A DNA stretch of 25,249 bases, from NCBI GenBank assembly GCA_035325905.1, contig DAOKYY010000052.1:1-25249 (forward strand), written 5' to 3'. Source of the DNA: DYGX01 sp035325905. GTDB taxonomy: Bacteria > Chloroflexota > Anaerolineae > Aggregatilineales > Aggregatilineaceae. The first letter of the stretch is position 1. The number at the start of each line of letters is the position of its first letter. Positions 15,813 to 23,640 of this stretch are shown in pieces. The notes under the pieces were generated by a model. It was not told where the DNA came from. It ran no database searches and worked only from the letters and a program-made list of their open reading frames with translations. The position numbers were made by a program, and so were the translations under genes.

Positions 15813-16732
15813 GCCACCAATCCCTCCCACGCGATCAACACCAGGAACTGGATCAGAACCAGAATGGTGCCATAGCGCCACCACAACCCGACCGTCTGGT
15901 CGATCCGCAGCCGCGCCAGCAGCGATTGCAGGCCCGCCAGCAGCAGCAGCAACGCCAGCGTCTTGGCGAAAAACGCGATCGGGTTTGCCACCCCGCCCAG
16001 GTAAAAGGCCGCGACCAGCGTCAGCCCGACGATCAGCTCGACGCCTTTGCCCAGGTGGAACAGCGCCAGCCCGCGCCCGCTGTACTCGGTCAGCGCGCCC
16101 GCCACGATCTCGGTCTCGGCTTCCGGCGCGTCGAAGGGCGGCAGCTCGAGCTTGCCCATCAGCCCGATCAACGCCACCACGAAGCCAACCGGCTGGGCGA
16201 GGATCAGCCAGCGGTCGGCGCCGTAGTCCGCGATGGCGCTGATGCGCCAGCTTCCCGCCGCCAGGGCGGGGCCGAGCAGCGCCAGCAAGAACGGCGCTTC
16301 ATACGAGAACAGCTGGGTCAGCGTGCGCGTCGCCCCGATCAGCGAGAAGCGGTTGAGCGTGTTGGCGCCCGCCAGCCCGGTGCACATCGTCAGCAGGCTG
16401 AGCAGGTAGATCGTCACGATCAGGTCCCCGCCGAAGCTGTACGACGGCGCCAGCCCGAAGACCGGCACGTACAGCACCGCCGTCAGCGCGCCCGAAAGCG
16501 CGAGCACGGGCAGCGTCAGAAACAGGCCGCGATGCACGCCCTCCGGCACGACCTCTTCCTTCGCCAGCAGCTTGATGTTGTCGGCCAGCGGCTGGAACCA
16601 GCGCGGCCCGATCCGGTTCTGGAAGCGGGCGACCAGCTTGCGGTCAGCCCACTCGTAGGCCATGCCCGCCAGCAGGATAAACAGCCCGCCAGGGAAAAAC
16701 AGCAGCGCGATCAGCGCAGTCAGCGTGTTCAT
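15809..16732 (-). CDS. Hydrogenase membrane subunit NuoH/MbhM/HycD-like (307 aa)
   Basis: Polytopic subunit that anchors the hydrophilic hydrogenase arm and forms the start of the ion path. The complex I subunit 1 signature is near the N-terminus: DRKLVARFQNRIGPRWFQPL (residues 30-49), followed by ADNIKLLAKEE. The acidic loop EAPF[...]PFDAPEAETEIVAG-type sequence is present (PPFDAPEAETE, about two thirds along). About eight hydrophobic segments can be seen. The start ATG 16732 overlaps the large-subunit stop as ATGA (16729-16732). An upstream in-frame ATG at 16834 would lie inside the large-subunit gene and is not favoured. Confidence 0.93.
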   Translation of the reverse strand: MNTLTALIALLFFPGGLFILLAGMAYEWADRKLVARFQNRIGPRWFQPLADNIKLLAKEEVVPEGVHRGLFLTLPVLALSGALTAVLYVPVFGLAPSYSFGGDLIVTIYLLSLLTMCTGLAGANTLNRFSLIGATRTLTQLFSYEAPFLLALLGPALAAGSWRISAIADYGADRWLILAQPVGFVVALIGLMGKLELPPFDAPEAETEIVAGALTEYSGRGLALFHLGKGVELIVGLTLVAAFYLGGVANPIAFFAKTLALLLLLAGLQSLLARLRIDQTVGLWWRYGTILVLIQFLVLIAWEGLVA

Positions 16733-17898
16733 CGGTAATGCTCTATCCCATACTGCCGCAGCCGCTCCCACGTCCAGACCTGCGGCTCGCCGCCCTGACG
16801 GACGACAGCCATGCGGTCGTTGCAGGAGAAGCACGGGTCGATCCCGGCCAGAATCATCGGCACGTCCGCGAGCTGGTGCCCGACCGACGTCACGACCACC
16901 GACGCCATGTTGGGCAGGGTGGGGGTGCGGACCTTGACTCGCTCGGCGGTGTCGGTGCCGTTGCTCTTGATGTAGTAGAACAATTCGCCGCGCGGCGCCT
17001 CGACCCGGCTGATCGTCTCGGCCGGCTTGATGCGGCGCGGGATGCGGGTCGTCAGCTCACCTTCGGGCAGCGCGGCCAGCAGCTCGCGCAGCACGCGGAA
17101 GCTCTCGAACAGCTCGCGCACGCGCACCTTGAAGCGCGCTTCGAGGTCGCCCGCTTCTTCGACGATCAAGTGGACCGGGTGCTCGCGGTAGAGCAGGTAC
17201 GGCGCGTCCACGCGCACGTCGCGCGGCACGCCGGAAGCGCGCGCCGTCGGCCCGACCACCCCCAGCCGCTCGGCGTCGTCGCGCGTCATCACGCCGATCC
17301 CGCGCGTGCGGCGCAGGAACATCGCGTCGGTCGAGACGACTTCCAGGTAGTGGCGCGTGCGCTCCTCCAGAAACGCCAGCCCCTCCAGGATCGCCTCGGC
17401 CTGCTCCGGCCCGATGTCGCACTTCACGCCGCCGAGCACATTGGCCGAATAGTTGACGCGGTTGCCGGTGATGCCTTCGAGCAGGTTCATCACCGTCTCG
17501 CGGTCGCGCCACGAGTACATGAACAGCGTGTCGAACCCAGCTTCGTGGGCGGCGACGCCCACCCATAGCAGGTGGCTGTGGATGCGCTCTAGCTCGGCCA
17601 CGATCTGGCGGATGGCCTGGGCGCGCGGCGGCGCTTCGACCCCTGCCAGCCGCTCGACCCCCAGGCAGAACGCGGTCGCGTGGACGTGCGAGCAGATGCC
17701 GCAGATACGCTCGACGAGATAGGCCGCCTGCACGTAGTTGCGCGTCTCGCAGCCCTTCTCGATCCCGCGATGCACGTAGCCGAGGCGGACGCTGGCGTCC
17801 TTCACGACTTCGCCATCGACGCTGAACTCGAAATGCCCCGGCTCTTTCAACGCCGGGTGCTGCGGGCCAATCGGAATGATGAATTTCTCGGTCGGCAT
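16729..17898 (-). CDS. [NiFe] hydrogenase large (catalytic) subunit, group 4 (MbhL/HycE/NuoD family)
   Basis: Catalytic subunit, 389 aa. Both metal-binding pairs are intact: RICGICSH (C66, C69) and DPCFSCNDR (C356, C359). Complex I NuoD lacks these cysteines, so this is a genuine hydrogenase. The opening IPIGPQHPALKEPGHFEF and DASVRLGYVHRGIEKG are typical of the NuoD/HycE family. After C-N-D-R362 a 27-residue tail remains, as in HycE, where the HycI protease cuts after the equivalent Arg. It lies between the NuoC-like (3-nt gap) and NuoH-like (ATGA overlap) genes. Predicted role: H+ reduction to H2, or the reverse, at the cytoplasmic face of the membrane. Confidence 0.95.
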   Translation of the reverse strand: MPTEKFIIPIGPQHPALKEPGHFEFSVDGEVVKDASVRLGYVHRGIEKGCETRNYVQAAYLVERICGICSHVHATAFCLGVERLAGVEAPPRAQAIRQIVAELERIHSHLLWVGVAAHEAGFDTLFMYSWRDRETVMNLLEGITGNRVNYSANVLGGVKCDIGPEQAEAILEGLAFLEERTRHYLEVVSTDAMFLRRTRGIGVMTRDDAERLGVVGPTARASGVPRDVRVDAPYLLYREHPVHLIVEEAGDLEARFKVRVRELFESFRVLRELLAALPEGELTTRIPRRIKPAETISRVEAPRGELFYYIKSNGTDTAERVKVRTPTLPNMASVVVTSVGHQLADVPMILAGIDPCFSCNDRMAVVRQGGEPQVWTWERLRQYGIEHYR

Positions 17899-17901
17899 CG
17901 C

Positions 17902-18372
17902 TTAGTCCTCGGCCTGCTTTTCCAGCTGCTCCATCGAAAAATCCTTGCGCAGCGGGTAGACGCCGTCCGGCCAGTCTTCCGGCAGAAAGAGCTTGTCGGC
18001 GTTGGGCGTGCCCTCGACGGTAACGCCGAACATCTCCATCAGCTCGCGCTCGTAGAAGCTGATCGACGGGATGACGCCGACCAGCGAGGGCACCGCCGCG
18101 CCCTCGCGCGGGACGCGCACGCGGAACGTCACAACCGCCGCGCCGCACGCGAAGTGATACAGCACTTCCAGCCGCCCGTCCTCCGGGCCGAGGTCCAGCC
18201 CGGTGATGGCGGTCAGGTAGCCCCAGCGCGCGCCGATCAGCGCGCCCGCCGCCGCGATCAGGTCGCCGGGCGCGATCACCACGTCCGCGCGGCCCGGCTC
18301 CGGCTCGACCGTCTCTTGCGCCCACGCTCCTAACAGCGAAGCCGCCGCCTGCAAACAGGTTTCCGTGCTCAT
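17902..18372 (-). CDS. Hydrogenase subunit NuoC/MbhK/EchD-like (30-kDa family, 156 aa)
   Basis: Hydrophilic structural subunit of the peripheral arm without cofactors. The diagnostic region is near the end: FYERELMEMFGV, then PEDWPDGVYPLRKDF, matching the complex I 30-kDa signature (ERE-x2-[DE]-x-[FY]-G and WP-x-YPLRKD). The N-terminal part is a short alpha/beta domain. ATG 18372 overlaps the small-subunit stop (ATGA, 18369-18372), so it is likely translated in step with it. Confidence 0.92.
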   Translation of the reverse strand: MSTETCLQAAASLLGAWAQETVEPEPGRADVVIAPGDLIAAAGALIGARWGYLTAITGLDLGPEDGRLEVLYHFACGAAVVTFRVRVPREGAAVPSLVGVIPSISFYERELMEMFGVTVEGTPNADKLFLPEDWPDGVYPLRKDFSMEQLEKQAED

Positions 18373-18920
18373 CGCGCGCTCGCTTCCTCCCGCTCAGGCT
18401 CCGGGGCCAGCGCCGGATCGTCGTCGGGGTCTCCGATCACAATCGGCCCCTCGGAGGTGTCGTGGCCCTGGAGCTTCGCCAGCAGCTTGACCACGCCGTC
18501 GATGATCGCTTCCGGGCGCGGCGGGCAGCCGGGCACATAGGCATCCACCGGGATCACCTGGTCGATGCCACCCAGGATGTTGTAGCAGCCGCGAAACGCG
18601 CCGCCCGATAGCGCACACGATCCCACGGCGATGACGAACTTCGGCTCCGGCATCTGCTCGTAGATGCGAACCAGCCGGTCGCGCGCCTGGCGCGTCACCG
18701 GGCCGGTGCAGATCAGCACGTCGGCGTGGCGCGGGCTGCCTTGCAGCTTGATCCCGAACCGCTCCACGTCATAGCGCGGGGTGAGCGTCGCCAAAATTTC
18801 GATGTCGCAGCCGTTGCACGACCCGCTGTTGAAGTGGATCGCCCAGGGCGAGTTGATCCGCGCCCAGGTCCGCAGCTTGTCGAGCGCCGCCTGCCAGGTC
18901 TGATCGAGATTGAGTGCCAT
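18369..18920 (-). CDS. Hydrogenase small subunit NuoB/MbhJ/HycG-like (183 aa)
   Basis: Carries the proximal [4Fe-4S] cluster next to the Ni-Fe site. The four ligands are clear: C35-NG-C38, C102 in AVGSC, and C132 in VPGCPPRPE. The SGGAFRGCYN and YNILGGIDQVIPVD stretches match the family. The C-terminus is an acidic, proline-containing tail (GDPDDDPALAPEPEREE) beyond the fold. The ATG is preceded by AAGGGGA. It lies 22 nt after the small membrane-protein gene. Confidence 0.94.
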   Translation of the reverse strand: MALNLDQTWQAALDKLRTWARINSPWAIHFNSGSCNGCDIEILATLTPRYDVERFGIKLQGSPRHADVLICTGPVTRQARDRLVRIYEQMPEPKFVIAVGSCALSGGAFRGCYNILGGIDQVIPVDAYVPGCPPRPEAIIDGVVKLLAKLQGHDTSEGPIVIGDPDDDPALAPEPEREEASAR

Positions 18921-18942
18921 TCCGTCCCCTTGTTGCGCCGCG

Positions 18943-19260
18943 CTAGCCCAGGATCAGCGCCAGCAGCGCCAGGATCAGCCCGACGAGAAAGGCCGCCGCG
19001 ACCGCTGAGAGGTCGCTGCTGCCGAGCATCAGCACGCCCAGATGCACGATCGCGAAGAACAGCGCGATTGTAAAGAACTGGCGATAGCCGGGCGCCGCCG
19101 GGCGCGCGGGGGCCGCCTCGCCGCTCGCGTAGGTGCTGACCTTCGTCTCGGATGGCTCGCCAACTGGCCCGGCCAGCATCCGCCCGAACCCGCTCAGCGC
19201 GCCGGTCAGGGCCAGGTAAATCCCGAACGCGATCGGCGGCGCCAGCAAGATGTCTTCCAT
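18943..19260 (-). CDS. Small hydrogenase membrane subunit, NuoA/MbhI-like (105 aa)
   Basis: Two or three hydrophobic segments with a central hydrophilic loop holding TKVSTYASGE, which resembles the YxxG(E) loop of NuoA-type subunit 3 proteins and the small protein encoded at this place in Mbh-type operons. Position between the antiporter-type subunits and the small subunit also fits MbhI. The start ATG 19260 follows AAGGGAGAG. Sequence similarity is too weak to be sure of homology, so the assignment rests mainly on the loop motif and gene order. Confidence 0.72.
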   Translation of the reverse strand: MEDILLAPPIAFGIYLALTGALSGFGRMLAGPVGEPSETKVSTYASGEAAPARPAAPGYRQFFTIALFFAIVHLGVLMLGSSDLSAVAAAFLVGLILALLALILG

Positions 19261-19288
19261 CGTCTCGACTCTCCCTTATCCCGCCCGC

Positions 19289-20779
19289 CTACAGCCCGAA
19301 CGCCGCCAGCAGCGCCTGGCCCGCCGGCTCCGACAGCCATTGGAGCAGCGGCGGCCACACCCCGACCGCGATCACCGCCACCGTCAGCGCGATCACCGGC
19401 GCCTGAAGCAGCGCCGGGACCGGCTGGCCCTTCGTCACCGCCTCCGAAGGCGCGTGGCGATAGGCCGCGTTGACCAGCGGCGCGTAGTAGCCGAGCGAGA
19501 GCACGCTGTTCAGCCCGGCGAAGATCGCCAGCGCCTCGATCCAGTGGTTGCGCGTCTCGAACCCGGCGGCGAAAATCTGCCACTTCGACATGAACCCGGC
19601 CAGCGGCGGCAGCCCGCCCAGGCCGAGCACGGCCACGCTCAGGCCGAGCGCGATCAGCGGGTAGCGCGAGGCGGCCCCGTCCAGGTCGCGCACCGTCAGC
19701 GGGCCGTGATCGCCAGCCGCGACGTGCAGCGTGTAGAGCAGCGCGCCCGCCGCCAGGAAGGCCAATCCCTTCATCAGCCCGTGATTGAGCATGTGGAACA
19801 GCGCGCCCTGCGCGCCGGTCGCCTCGCGCGCGTAGATCGCGATCCCGACGCCGGCCAGCATATAGCCGACGTGCGCCAGGCTGGAATACGCCAGCAGCCG
19901 CTTGACCTGCTTCTGGCGCAGCGCGAGCAGGTTCCCGGCGGCCATGTTCAGCGCGCCGAACAGCATCAGCAGCTCGCCCCATGATCCGGTGACGCCGCCG
20001 AGCGCGCCAAGCGCGCGCAGCAGCGCGACCAGCCCGGCCTCGATCACGACGCCGGAGAGCATCGCGCTGATGCCGCTGGGCGCCTGCGAGTGCGCGTCCG
20101 GCAGCCAGGTATGCAGCGGAACCATCGCCACCTTGACGCCGAAGCCGATCGTCATCAGCGCGCCCGCCGCCAGCAGAATCGTCGCGTTATCAGCCTGGGC
20201 GCGGATCTCGGCCAGATCGAGCGCGCCGGTCTCGGCCAGCACCAGCGCGATCCCGAACAGGACCAGCGCCGAGCCGACCGCGCTCTGCACCAGGTACTTG
20301 ACGCCCGCTTCGAGCGAGGCGGGTTGCTCGTGGTAGAAGGCGACCAGCAAAAAGGTCGCGATCGCCATCGCCTCGAACCAGACCCACAGGTTGAACAGGT
20401 CCGCCGCGCAGCCGAGGCCGATCATGATCCCGACCACGGCGACCAGCGAGGCGTAATACTTCTCCTGGCCGTCTTCCGCCTGCATATACGGGCCGGAGTA
20501 GAGCGTCACGAGCGTGCCCAGGCCGAGCGACAGCGCCGCCAGCAGCAGTGCGAAGTCGTCCAGCCGCAGCGACACCGCGCCGAGGGTGTAGGTCTGCGCG
20601 CCGTCGCCGAGGTCCGCCGCCGCCTGCGCGAAGGGAACCCACGTGATCAGCAGCGCGATCAGCGCCGTCCAGCGCGCCGCGCGACCGCCATCCCGCGCCA
20701 GCCGCCCGATCAGGTAGACGACCGGCGTCGCCAGCAGCGGCAGCGCGATCATCCAGGTGAATGCGGTCATCTCATTCAT
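19289..20779 (-). CDS. Antiporter-type membrane subunit, NuoN/NuoM/MrpD/MbhH-like (496 aa)
   Basis: Proton_antipo_M family ion-translocating subunit with about fourteen membrane segments. The two key charged residues of the family are visible: Glu in the TM5-type stretch LWVWFEAMAI (E136) and Lys in the TM7-type stretch GFGVKVAMVPLHTWLPDAH (K216), with a further Lys in KQVKRLLAYSSLAHVGYM. It has no C-terminal lateral-helix extension. ATG 20779 is 4 nt after the NuoL-like stop; ATG 20770 (three codons in) is an alternative. One of two such subunits in the operon, so the complex may translocate ions through more than one channel. Confidence 0.93.
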   Translation of the reverse strand: MNEMTAFTWMIALPLLATPVVYLIGRLARDGGRAARWTALIALLITWVPFAQAAADLGDGAQTYTLGAVSLRLDDFALLLAALSLGLGTLVTLYSGPYMQAEDGQEKYYASLVAVVGIMIGLGCAADLFNLWVWFEAMAIATFLLVAFYHEQPASLEAGVKYLVQSAVGSALVLFGIALVLAETGALDLAEIRAQADNATILLAAGALMTIGFGVKVAMVPLHTWLPDAHSQAPSGISAMLSGVVIEAGLVALLRALGALGGVTGSWGELLMLFGALNMAAGNLLALRQKQVKRLLAYSSLAHVGYMLAGVGIAIYAREATGAQGALFHMLNHGLMKGLAFLAAGALLYTLHVAAGDHGPLTVRDLDGAASRYPLIALGLSVAVLGLGGLPPLAGFMSKWQIFAAGFETRNHWIEALAIFAGLNSVLSLGYYAPLVNAAYRHAPSEAVTKGQPVPALLQAPVIALTVAVIAVGVWPPLLQWLSEPAGQALLAAFGL

Positions 20780-20783
20780 CGCC

Positions 20784-22532
20784 TTACGCCCCCAGCGCCA
20801 GCACGGCCAGCACGATCACCAGCCCGCCAACGATGCCCAGCACGTTCCAGTTGAGCAGGCCGGTTTGCGTCATACGCACGGCGTCCGCCGCCGCCGTCGT
20901 CGCCGAGACAATGCGCTGGTTGAGCCACTCAAAGCCGAAATCGCGGTCGGCGGCGCGTGCCAGCCACGCGAAGGATTCACCGATCCTTGCCAGCCGGTCG
21001 CGGAACGCCCACGCCGCCAGCCCCAGCCCGATCACCGCCAGCGCGAGATACGTCGCGGGAGCGGTCAGGATCGTCCCGTACAGGTCGAGCGCGCCGGGCG
21101 CGTGCAGGTTGTGGAACGGCAGGCTCTCGGTGAGCATCTTGCCGAACGGCCCGGCCAGCAGCCAGGTCGTCAGCGTGCCCGCCGCCAGGGCGCCGGTCGC
21201 CAGCTTCATCGCCTGCCCCGCGTCGTGAGCGTGGCCCGCGCCGCGCCGCTCGCCGTAGAAGACCAGCCACACCATGCGCGCCGTGTACAGCGCCGTGATC
21301 CCCGCCGCGATCAACATCCCCGCATAGGCCCAGACCGGCCCGTCGTGCAGCCCGTCTTCAAGCACCAGCTCCTTGCTCCAGAAGCCGTTGAAGAACGGCA
21401 GCCCGGCCAGCGCCAGCGCGCCGATGACGAAGACCGTCCGCACGAACGGCATCTCGCGGCGCAGCCCGCCCATCCGGCGCATATCGCGCGTGCCGACGCC
21501 GTGGATCACCGCGCCCGCCGCCAGGAACAGCAGCGCCTTGAAGACCGCGTGGCTCAGCAGGTGGAACTGGCTGGCGAACACGCCGCCGACGCCCACCGCG
21601 TAGACCATGTACCCCAGCTGGCTGATGGTCGAATAGGCCAGCACGCGCTTGAGATCGGTCGCGACAAGGGCCATCAGCGCCGCCAGGAAGGCCGACAGCA
21701 GCCCGATAACCACGACCGCCGTCTTCCAGCCCGTAACCCCCTCAAACGCCGGGTAGAAGCGCGCCAAAAGGTACACGCCCGCGTTGACCATCGTCGCGGC
21801 GTGGATCAGCGCGCTGACCGGGGTTGGGGCTTCCATCGCGCCGGGCAGCCAGGTGTGGAACGGCACCTGGGCGGACTTGGCTGCCGCCGCAATCAGCGCC
21901 CCGAAGGCCATCACCGCCAGCATCCCGGCGGGCAGCGTGTCGGCCCGCGCCAGGAAGGTGCTGATCTGCGTGTCGCCCAGGTAGGCGTAGGCGATCAGCG
22001 CGCCCGCCAGCAGGCCCAGCCCGCCGACCTGCGTGATGATCAGCGCGCGGATGCCGCCCGCGACCGCCTTCGGATCGTCGTTGTAGAACGCGATCAGCGC
22101 GTAAGAGCACAGCGCCGTGATCTCCCAGAAGACGAACATCAGGAACAGGCTGCCGCTGAGCGCCAGCCCGACCATCGCGCCGATGAACAGCAGCACCAGC
22201 GCGTAATAACGGCCCAGGCTCGCCTCGCCGCGCATGTAATCCACCGAAAAGATCACCGCCAGGCTGCCGACGACCGTCGCGACGGCGGCGAGAAACACCC
22301 CCAGGCCGTCCGGCACGAAGGTGAACGCGCCAAAGACGCTGCCGACCTCGATGCTCAGCGCGGCCCCATCGCCATAGGACGGCAGCAGGAGCAGCGCGGC
22401 GGCGCCCGCCGCGACCGAGAACGCGACTGCCAGCTTATGCTGCGCGTCCGCGCGGCGATCCCCCGCCAGCCAGACGGCCAGCGCCCCGATCCAGGGCAGG
22501 CCGATGGTCAGTCCAACCAGCCAATCCGTCAT
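20784..22532 (-). CDS. Antiporter-type membrane subunit, NuoL/MrpA-like (582 aa)
   Basis: Second Proton_antipo_M subunit, longer than its neighbour. It has the TM5 Glu in LMFVFWEITALCSYA (E137) and the TM7 Lys in AAAAKSAQVPFHTWLP (K219), then the conserved EAPTPVSALIHAATMVNAGVY and DLKRVLAYSTISQLGYM. After about residue 515 there is an amphipathic stretch of roughly 45 residues and one last hydrophobic segment (about 562-580). This resembles a shortened version of the NuoL lateral helix plus terminal TM. It probably lies at the distal end of the membrane arm. It is 4 nt downstream of the NuoK-like gene. Confidence 0.93.
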   Translation of the reverse strand: MTDWLVGLTIGLPWIGALAVWLAGDRRADAQHKLAVAFSVAAGAAALLLLPSYGDGAALSIEVGSVFGAFTFVPDGLGVFLAAVATVVGSLAVIFSVDYMRGEASLGRYYALVLLFIGAMVGLALSGSLFLMFVFWEITALCSYALIAFYNDDPKAVAGGIRALIITQVGGLGLLAGALIAYAYLGDTQISTFLARADTLPAGMLAVMAFGALIAAAAKSAQVPFHTWLPGAMEAPTPVSALIHAATMVNAGVYLLARFYPAFEGVTGWKTAVVVIGLLSAFLAALMALVATDLKRVLAYSTISQLGYMVYAVGVGGVFASQFHLLSHAVFKALLFLAAGAVIHGVGTRDMRRMGGLRREMPFVRTVFVIGALALAGLPFFNGFWSKELVLEDGLHDGPVWAYAGMLIAAGITALYTARMVWLVFYGERRGAGHAHDAGQAMKLATGALAAGTLTTWLLAGPFGKMLTESLPFHNLHAPGALDLYGTILTAPATYLALAVIGLGLAAWAFRDRLARIGESFAWLARAADRDFGFEWLNQRIVSATTAAADAVRMTQTGLLNWNVLGIVGGLVIVLAVLALGA

Positions 22533-22536
22533 GCCG

Positions 22537-22842
22537 TTACCCTCGCAGCTCCGACAGCGCGCGCAGATCGAGCGTGCCGCGCAGCCGCTTGACCTGCACC
22601 GCGAACGCCAGCCCGATCACCGCGACGACCGTGTCCGCCACGATCACCGTCATGGCGAGGCTTTGCCCCAGCGCCAGCTGGTCGCTGGCGCGCCCGGCCA
22701 TGACCAGCGCCAGCAGCGCGCCCTTGATCATGATCTGGAGCGCGATCACGACCTTGATCAGGTTGCGCGTGATCAGCAGGCCGTAGAGGCCAACGCCCGC
22801 CAGGGCGAACGCGGCCACCAGCACGATTTCGAGCGTGTTCAT
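22537..22842 (-). CDS. Membrane subunit NuoK/MrpC/MbhG-like (101 aa)
   Basis: Three-helix protein of the complex I subunit 4L family. The pattern GLYGLLITRNLIKVVIALQI in helices 1-2, followed by a helix-3 stretch MTVIVADTVVAVIGLAFAV, fits NuoK/MbhG. It lacks the GFxxFL features of many NuoK proteins and looks closer to the hydrogenase/antiporter versions. ATG 22842 overlaps the preceding stop (ATGA, 22839-22842). Longer in-frame readings upstream lie inside the first gene and are not favoured. Confidence 0.9.
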   Translation of the reverse strand: MNTLEIVLVAAFALAGVGLYGLLITRNLIKVVIALQIMIKGALLALVMAGRASDQLALGQSLAMTVIVADTVVAVIGLAFAVQVKRLRGTLDLRALSELRG

Positions 22843-23417
22843 ACGACCGCTTCCTCCAGCGCCGGCTCTTCGACCGGCTCCGGCTCCACGCTGTCGAGCG
22901 GCAGCGCAGCCGGGCGCTCGACATGCGCCGGGGCCACGTGCGCCGTCGCCTGCACGCCGGGCCGGGTGTCGGCCAGCAGCCCCAGCAGGCACAGCACGCC
23001 GGTGAAGATCAGCACGACCTGGACCAGCACATCCAGCGCCCGCTGGTCCCACAGCGTCGCCTCAATCGAGAAGCCGCCAGCCCGCACGTCCACTTCGCCA
23101 ACCGGCAGCGCCATACCGACCAGCAGCGCCAGCAGCGCCCCGACCGCGCCGACCGTCAGCCAGCGCGGCAGCGCGTCAGCCTCACGCAGGCCGTCGTCGC
23201 CCGCGATGCTGATCGCGAAAACAAATAGCACCGTCACCAGTCCAGACCCGACGCTTAGCTCAATTACGGCCACCTGGCGCGCGCCCATCTGGTAGAGCAT
23301 GATGGACACCAGGGCGCTCACGACGGCCAGCCACAGCGCGGAGGACAGCAGGCGGGTCGCTCGTATTGCCAGGATTGCGCCCAGCACGGCGGCAATCCCC
23401 AAGCCCGCGTACAGCAT
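22839..23417 (-). CDS. MbhD/MbhE-like (MrpB N-terminal, NuoJ-related) membrane subunit, apparently fused (192 aa)
   Basis: First gene of the hydrogenase operon. Residues about 5-75 form three hydrophobic segments with VSIMLYQMGARQVAVIELSV, which matches the DUF4040/MbhD pattern (helix, then Ala-Pro/Arg-x-Val-Ala-x-x-Glu). Residues about 85-150 add two more helices with WDQRALDVLVQVVLIFTGVL, resembling MbhE. So it looks like a fusion of two small Mbh subunits. The C-terminus (about 155-192) is a hydrophilic tail rich in Pro and Glu. The ATG has an excellent ribosome binding site (AAGGAG, 23430-23425, 7-nt spacing). It lacks a separate MbhF (MnhB) partner in the operon. Confidence 0.75.
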   Translation of the reverse strand: MLYAGLGIAAVLGAILAIRATRLLSSALWLAVVSALVSIMLYQMGARQVAVIELSVGSGLVTVLFVFAISIAGDDGLREADALPRWLTVGAVGALLALLVGMALPVGEVDVRAGGFSIEATLWDQRALDVLVQVVLIFTGVLCLLGLLADTRPGVQATAHVAPAHVERPAALPLDSVEPEPVEEPALEEAVV

Positions 23418-23640
23418 TTGTGCTCTCCTTCACAAACTCTGTTCGCGGTTATAGTAGATCGTTCGTGGGCCGGTCTACAGTGCCTTAAGTCATAAGGCCA
23501 GTTGCCATTGATCCCCGCTCGCCTGCCGCAAGCGGGGCGCGGGTTTTCTAAGAGGATCGCTTGCAGAAGCGCAGGTTGGACACTACACTAATCATGCATC
23601 CCGATAAGTTGCGATCTGGACCTAACGAGGAGAACAGCGC
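23418..23640. promoter_or_regulatory. Divergent control region between hydrogenase operon and binding-protein gene
   Basis: Minus strand: -10 TACTAT (23456-23451) and a weak -35 TGTAGA (23479-23474) with a 17-bp spacer, giving a leader of about 27 nt with AAGGAG before ATG 23417. Plus strand: TTGCAG (23561-23566), 17 bp, TACACT (23584-23589), with GAGGAG (23627-23632) 8 nt before ATG 23641. Between them lie two hairpins: GCCTTA/TAAGGC (23482-23487 and 23493-23498) and CCCCGCT/AGCGGGG (23513-23519 and 23531-23537), the second followed by GGGTTTT (23541-23547). A TATAGT (23450-23455) on the plus strand lies upstream of both. Confidence 0.5.
23513..23547 (+). terminator. Terminator-like hairpin upstream of the binding-protein gene
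   Basis: A 7-bp G+C-rich stem, CCCCGCT (23513-23519) with AGCGGGG (23531-23537), is followed after a short G-rich stretch by TTTT (23544-23547). It lies before the likely promoter of the solute-binding protein gene and has no gene on its strand upstream. It may be an attenuator in a longer leader, the end of a small RNA, or a chance hairpin. Confidence 0.35.

Noticed and set aside
20757..22592. A 611-codon plus-strand open frame opposite the NuoL-like gene
   Set aside because: It is antisense to a well-supported membrane subunit gene and its translation is Arg/Gln/His-rich, low-complexity sequence typical of shadows in G+C-rich DNA.
16729..23417. Respiratory complex I (nuo) operon
   Set aside because: The large subunit keeps both Ni-Fe CxxC motifs, no NuoEFG is present, and a HycI protease is in the operon.
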